A model generated the notes under the pieces. That model did no database searches and was not told the DNA's origin. It saw only the letters and a program-made list of their open reading frames with translations. The translations under genes were made by a program, and so were the position numbers. Shown in pieces: positions 7,113-11,992 of a DNA stretch of 11,992 nt (the stretch's first letter is position 1; each line of letters opens with the position of its first letter). The DNA is taken from assembly GCA_028565635.1 (NCBI GenBank), contig JAOXYB010048669.1, forward strand, positions 1-11,992. The letters are read 5' to 3'. The DNA is from Phoronis ovalis. Its lineage: Eukaryota > Phoronida > Phoronidae.

Positions 7113-7372
7113 GCATATGATGTTTCTCTGTGCAGGATGTACGGGTACAGGATGGTTAATTAATGTTATCAGTCTGACGTTGGAGAATTTGCATTTACGC
7201 AACACGCGGCATATGATAAATGTTTGAGAGTAAGGATGCCAGGAGCTAGATCTGTTATCAGTCTGAAGGCGAATATCCGTTGACATGCTTTGTATTCACC
7301 ACTCGGGTATTTTGATAAATTATTGAGCTAGAAGTGATGTTCGGGGACAGGGTGCTGTTATCAGTGGAAAAC
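7113..7372. repeat. Degenerate ~97-bp tandem repeat carrying GATA-type motifs, upstream of the promoter
   Basis: Two landmarks recur in step: (G)CATATGAT or a variant, with GAT at 7119, 7215 and 7314, and (T/C)TGTTATCAGT or a variant, with GTTATC at 7165, 7254 and 7357. Between them lies a purine-rich, decayed core (for example GGATGTACGGG, GGATGCCAGG, TGATGTTCGGGG). TGATAA, a WGATAR match, occurs five times, on the minus strand at 7166-7171, 7255-7260 and 7358-7363, and on the plus strand at 7214-7219 and 7313-7318. The array starts within 20 bp of the TATA box. Confidence 0.65.
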
Positions 7373-8767
7373 GCCATATGCTAAAGGTGAATTAAGGTAA
7401 GTCTAGATCAATCTGGGTCAGGGCAGAAAAGTTTGTTATTACCTCAATGACTATCGTGCATTGCGCAATCAAAATGTCCAGTGTAGTAAACTGTTCATGG
7501 CATTATCTAAAGCTTGTTAGTACTACTAATGTAGTGCTCGCTGTACATAAACAAACAACATTCAGATACAGGTCTGGATACAAGAATTCAGAGAGAAGAG
7601 TTACTAGAATGGAGATTGGCATTACTGTTCAATCTTTTGCATTCTAAGACAGCTGTGTTGCATGTTGGCTAACTTCGTTTACTTTTATGGTAACGTGGAC
7701 ATTTACAAAGACCCATGTAACAACTGCATTTAAAATGGTACTCTAAGGTCCATGTCTCAATTGGGCTCTAAATTTCATTTTCCTTGCGCCCCCTTGTTAG
7801 TAAAGGTTTGAACGGTCCTAATACTACAAATATGGAGAATTCAAGATAACCGAAATAACAAAATGTAAAAATAAATTCCTGGACGCTCTTGATAACCATT
7901 GTGGCGAAGTTAATTGGACGTAATGTAAATTTATTCGTCAATGTAACAGGGAAGCTTATACATTATGCAGATTATTAGAGTAAAGGTGTTTAGATAAACT
8001 ATGTATGGGTCAGGGGGCACGCCACATTTAACGAAGCACATATTTAAAGAACATAATTTAAAAAATCTTAGATTTGATATTGGAGTTAATTTAACCGAAG
8101 TTTCAACTTTGTAATGTTTCATAATATTTGAAGTAGTACCTTTCCAAAAAATGTATTTTCATTAAGCAAATCAAAATTGCACTGTATTTAAGTAAACGAG
8201 TTGTGCCGAACGGCACTAGCCACACCATAAAAGGTATTGTGTAATGTATGTGTAGCTAAAAAGCATATCCCAATCCCCATCATGCCCGCTCAAGTGTCGC
8301 CCTGAAAATGGTATATGTTACTTTATTTTTTTTATTGAAAAACTGTTGAAGCATTTTATATCAGCATTAGTCTAAAGACACAGGATTCAAAATTTCATAA
8401 CTATAGAGTTCGTCGTTTTTTTAATGAAGTTCTTGTTTCGTTAATCACCGTTATAGATCTCCATTGCTGACAATAAGCATTCGTACTCGATTCACCTGGA
8501 TGAGTACAATTGGTTCACACTGATCATTTGAATACGACATTCTCTAATTATTTCTTTAGGCATTGCCTAAAATGGTGAAAATTACGATCGCATGTGAACT
8601 CACCCATTCAGTTATTTATGATGTGTATGAACATCAAACTGGAATCCCGCTCATATTGATTATGTGATACAATGCTACATGTAAGGATACTGTACTTTCT
8701 CGACTGATACCAGATGACACCAATTTATGAGCTACAATCAGATATAGACTAGATAACTTATAACGGG
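7373..8767. other. 5' flank, no gene recognised
   Basis: There is no supported exon on either strand. The plus-strand opening at 7447-7647 has no domain, no promoter context and no splice consistency. The stretch contains the leader repeat copy at 8285-8402 and a short perfect hairpin (GTGCCG AA CGGCAC, 8203-8216). Confidence 0.6.
8285..8402. repeat. Leader segment of the 138-bp array, copy 2 (no array)
   Basis: This is the second copy of the segment found at 3128-3251, in the same orientation, here in the 5' flank. It is not followed by 138-bp units. Identity is moderate with small indels, judged by eye from the ordered shared blocks. Confidence 0.5.
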
Positions 8768-9141
8768 AATAGACTATTTGCATGCACTTGAGGGCACGCT
8801 AGTCACAGTTCAGTCAGACATTTTCAATACCGTGATCCTTTAGTTATACACAAAACTTGCTTTTTTTAATCTGACTTTAGAAAAGATTTAACTGCTGAAA
8901 TTTAACAAAATAAAAAAATATGCAGTAATAAATAGTTGCTGATGCATTGAAATGCTCACAAAAAGGAGATAATAGATAAAAACACTTCCGATTTCTTTTT
9001 AGCTTAAGGTGCATTTATGAATGAATCGCGTGAGCGCACGCAGAACTACGTCATTGTTCATTCACATAATGCGACATGCTGGGATCGTTTGGGTACGGTA
9101 TGAGACTGGTGGCTCCACCAAGTGCATGCAAATAGTCTATT
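8768..9141. mobile_element. Non-autonomous TIR element, copy B (uninterrupted)
   Basis: This 374-bp element has perfect 23-bp terminal inverted repeats (8768-8790 and 9119-9141), extending imperfectly to about 42 bp. It is homologous to copy A in intron 3, in the same orientation, and lies in the 5' flank of the gene. It carries the empty target site CCTTTAGTT (8837-8845) that is filled in copy A. Near the right end a TGAATGAA...TTCATTCA stem (9018-9025, 9057-9064) and a GGTGG-CT-CCACC hairpin are retained in both copies. It has no coding capacity. Confidence 0.8.
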
Positions 9142-10557
9142 TGAAACACAGGGTTAGATATTTTTGAAATTTGAAATAATGTTAGGTATATACTTTACAC
9201 TCATGCTGATTTCCAACGTGACACGGGACATTGTGATATATACATGCATGTACGAAAGTCTTTCATAAAACCTGAAAACCTGAAACCAGAAAAACTTAAA
9301 GCCATTTGTTGCAGATAACATCTTATTTTATTTAGGTTTCTTTTGTTCGTATACAAATATGACAGACGATACATATTTGTCTACAAGCAGGCATATGGTT
9401 GCAAAACACTAAAGTAAAAAATACAGATATACAAATTGGCTGATTTTTATATATCCTAGTTGTAACTAAATGGTAAAAAATCAAATTATTCTTTGTACAT
9501 TTAATATACACTGTATCTTAAGGAATAGTTAATTTTCCTCTTTATTTCATTCTCAACAAATATACAAACTAATTGGTCAGACTTTAAAGTTCGTCCTGTG
9601 TGTGGTTTAACGCTTTGTATACTGTCTGAATACAGTCCCGTGGTATTCAGCCTTCTGGTTGTTATTTTTGTAGTAACCATAACGTGCCGACCGTCGCTCG
9701 TCACTTTTGTTTCATGTGCTGCTCAGAGATTGATACATTTTGTTAGCTGTACCCACAGATTAGCAAATCTTGACCTTTTAGCAAGTGGTACTGAATGCTG
9801 TTCTGTAGTATTTTTTCAGACACAACATGGATAGCTGTTTGGCATAACAACTGCAAATGGAGTTTTGGTAGTGGAATTTATAATCTGAGTGTTTGAAGAA
9901 TGTAATTTACAGTATTCCGCTACCTTTCCAATGCTTTGGTAATATAATAAACGCAAGAAGACACCATAAAAAAATATATGTATATGTGTATGGACAATGG
10001 GTCTTTTATAACACTAATTTTTATACAAAACTTATTATCTGGATACACTCAAGACCAACTAATGTAGGATTTACGGCACAACACATTTAGAAGTTATTAT
10101 AGGATGCATGACTGTATTGATATTGTTATTAGTTAGAATTTACAATATGACATAATTATGACGGTATTGACATCTTCAATGTTATAATTTCAGTTCAAGA
10201 ATTTTAAACTGTGAAGACATTAAGTGATAGTTGGATCCGAAAGAAGAACTGGCTATTCATCTAATCAAATATGCATTTAGAAAAGAGACTTTTGTATGAT
10301 TTTATCAAGAGGCAATATTGAGCGCTGTTGTTGGAACTTTTGTAAAAATATCCGGACATATTCACTGACGTTGAAGACCACAGTTTAAGGACTAATTATT
10401 TTAAATTCATGTTCAAGTTAAGTTAGACATGCCAATCAACAACGTGTTGTAACTGCATGCTCTTACTAATTTTAAGAAATACATTAAATTAAGTTTAAAT
10501 TTGATTTTGTTTTGTTACCAATCCAGGCACATACATGTAGGTTAAACTCGAAAAGGA
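9142..10557. other. 5' flank, no gene recognised
   Basis: The stretch is AT-rich. A less AT-rich interval at about 9500-9835 is open in overlapping frames on both strands (plus 9598-9834, minus 9501-9704), but neither product shows a recognisable motif. Nothing else is supported here. Confidence 0.55.
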
Positions 10558-10650
10558 AATTTCCCGGTTCGCACTTGTGGTAATCTAAATAAATTCCAGA
10601 TTGAATGATAACAGAAAATTACTTAATTTTGTTTCTGCAAATCATAAGAA
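10558..10650. repeat. Diverged direct repeat, copy 1
   Basis: It is similar to 11189-11279 in the same orientation. Shared blocks in order include TTCCC, GTGGTA.TCTAA.TAAATTC, ATAACAGAAA, TTC/ACTT.ATTTT, and CATAAGAA at the end. Similarity by eye is roughly three bases in four, with small indels. Probably an old dispersed repeat. No termini are defined. Confidence 0.55.
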
Positions 10651-11188
10651 TATTGTGTGTAATCATGAATTACAGCTTCTCATCAATTAATGCGACTTGC
10701 CCAGTTAGCACGATAGGATAACAGTAGACGAAAGTTCAATTTTTCGACGCCGTTCATACAATATATAACTAAAATTATCATTTTAAAAAGAGGGAAATTG
10801 CATGGTCTGGTTCCAACTTGCGATTATATATCTTCTTTTGTACAATAGGCGATAAGGAACTAAAATTAACATACTTTATAAAATCAATGATCTGATATTC
10901 ATTTTATGATGTTGTTTACGTGTAAATGTGTAATTTAATTGCCTACGCACTTAATGTACCACTCAATTAATTACCCTGTCCTTTGCCCAAGCACATTAAT
11001 TTTAAACAAGAGGTTTATACTACTACCATATACTTTTGACAGACAGTTAGCTTAAACGACTATCATTTCATTACTGAGGGTTTGTACATTTCTTCAAATG
11101 TTTAGCAAGCTGACATAAGTACACCATTAGATTCCCCATCTAACTCAAAAGAAAATGTGATAACGCTCATATACATATAAAGTGAGCC
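10651..11188. other. No gene or clear repeat recognised
   Basis: AT-rich sequence between the two diverged repeat copies. A stretch near 10785-10820 faintly resembles the repeat's GGAAATT...ACTTG region, too weakly to call. Confidence 0.5.
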
Positions 11189-11279
11189 ACATTCCCCGAA
11201 CTAGTGGTAGTCTAATTAAATTCTAGCCAGAATAATATAACAGAAAGTTCTTCATTTTCGTTACTGAAAGCCATAAGAA
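11189..11279. repeat. Diverged direct repeat, copy 2
   Basis: This is the partner of 10558-10650, about 630 bp further right. The spacing leaves open whether the two are dispersed copies or remnants of a long-unit tandem duplication. Confidence 0.55.
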
Positions 11280-11570
11280 GTCCGAACGTCGTGGCGGCAC
11301 ATTTCGACCAATATCGATGGAAATCTTGTTGCTTGGCAGCATATTTTTTCAATTTTTTATGAGTCTTTCAGGAGTATATGATGATTCTTTTATAACTAAT
11401 GTCTTCTGTTTCTGCATTTCTTTGCTTAAAATCCGTGTATAAAGTCCAAATAATCGTTTGAAATAATTCACAACCTTCCCGATAATCTTGGGGAAAAATT
11501 AGTGGAAACAAAAAAAATCGTGAAAAGCCATTGTTTTATCAAATACTTGCCATTAAGAGTATTTTAATTT

Positions 11571-11650
11571 TGAATCTGAATCTGAATCTGGAACTGTCTT
11601 TACGTTGAATCTGTAGCTGAATCTGAAGCTGAATCTGGAGTTAACTTTAC
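11571..11650. repeat. GAATCT-type short tandem repeat with a higher-order copy
   Basis: TGAATC repeats three times in succession from 11571. The run then recurs with interruptions. CTGAATCTGGA is followed by a CTTTACG stretch twice (about 11582-11613 and 11629-11653), so the region is two copies of a compound unit of about 48 bp. Confidence 0.8.
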
Positions 11651-11840
11651 GTACGTGATCCATCTGCATGTTCCAGCAATCATCTCTGAAATGCGGAGTA
11701 ATATAAACTTAATTTGAGAAGAATATCAGGCACTAATATATACTGTGTACAGTACCTCTGCTTTAATATAATATCAAACTTATGAAAAACAATTAATCAA
11801 ACTCGGAATTTGCGTCAAGTACCCTGACAACAGATGTGTG

Positions 11841-11992
11841 TTCATGCCAATTTTAAGTCCTTTTTAATTCTTGTTGTATTTCAAAACTTTCAGGTATGTT
11901 TATGTAAATTTTGTTTTTATTTAATTTTATTTCAAAACAATTTAATACAAAAATCCAGGTTCGTTTATGCCAAATGTTTTTAAAATTGTATT
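11841..11992. repeat. Degenerate AT-rich tandem, about 60-bp period, running off the window
   Basis: TT(T/C)ATG(C/T)(C/A)AA-like landmarks recur at 11841, 11899 and 11964, and ATTTCAAAAC occurs at 11879 and 11930. The units are diverged and AT-rich, so confidence is modest. The array may continue to the right of the window. Confidence 0.4.

Noticed and set aside
7447-7647. Plus-strand open frame of 66 codons in the 5' flank
   Set aside because: No recognisable motif, signal peptide or conserved context.
8203-8216. GTGCCG/CGGCAC hairpin as a terminator or element tip
   Set aside because: A six-base stem without a T-run, transcript or second copy is not evidence of function.
8808-8821. CAGTTCAGTCAGAC in TIR copy B, resembling the terminus of the nested element
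   Set aside because: The similarity is only about ten bases, there is no facing second end, and the true empty site is 16 bp further on.
9893-10090. Plus-strand open frame of 65 codons, containing AATAAA near 9945
   Set aside because: The product has no domain, and AATAAA is common by chance in AT-rich DNA with no gene upstream to use it.

Overview
This is a eukaryotic (animal) genomic window: AT-rich, with short exons separated by kilobase introns, GT-AG splice sites and intronic transposon debris. No prokaryotic operons are visible. The only gene I can support lies on the minus strand from about 7065 down to the left edge, and continues past it. Five exons join in a consistent phase chain (1, 0, 1, 1). 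They encode a secreted extracellular protein: a signal peptide, a complete ten-cysteine D8C/D10C module of the uromodulin/GP2/OIT3 type, a six-cysteine EGF/follistatin-hairpin-like module, and the first part of a zona pellucida (ZP) domain. Genes of this build are common in marine invertebrates, often called uromodulin-like or OIT3-like. I lean towards a mollusc or another lophotrochozoan, but nothing in the sequence settles the species.

Layout, right to left along the gene. The 5' flank (7113-7372) holds a roughly 97-bp degenerate tandem repeat carrying five TGATAA (GATA-factor type) motifs. A TATA box follows at 7093-7098 and an initiator at 7061-7067, correctly spaced for a start near 7065. 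Exon 1 (6952-7012) encodes the signal peptide. Exons 2 (5299-5453) and 3 (4017-4260) encode the two halves of the D8C module. Exon 4 (1908-2045) encodes the small Cys module, and exon 5 (1-236) the start of the ZP domain. Introns are about 1.0 to 2.0 kb.

Intron 3 (2046-4016) is mostly repetitive. A terminal-inverted-repeat element (2094-2929) is interrupted by a second element (2132-2621) that has long inverted repeats and a 9-bp target duplication. A degenerate array of about 138-bp units (3258-3915) follows. A second, uninterrupted copy of the host element lies in the 5' flank (8768-9141) and shows the empty target site. Intron 4 holds a 28-bp tandem repeat and a pair of hAT-like termini.

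The right part of the window (7373-11992) shows no exon I can support. It contains the second TIR element, a copy of the array leader, a diverged direct-repeat pair, a GAATCT-type repeat and a degenerate AT-rich tandem at the edge. I did not find a previously undescribed system. The best leads are the GATA-motif repeat at the promoter, the dated nested insertion, the uneven conservation of the TIR element, and an in-frame extension of exon 2 into intron 2 that resembles the missing half of the domain.
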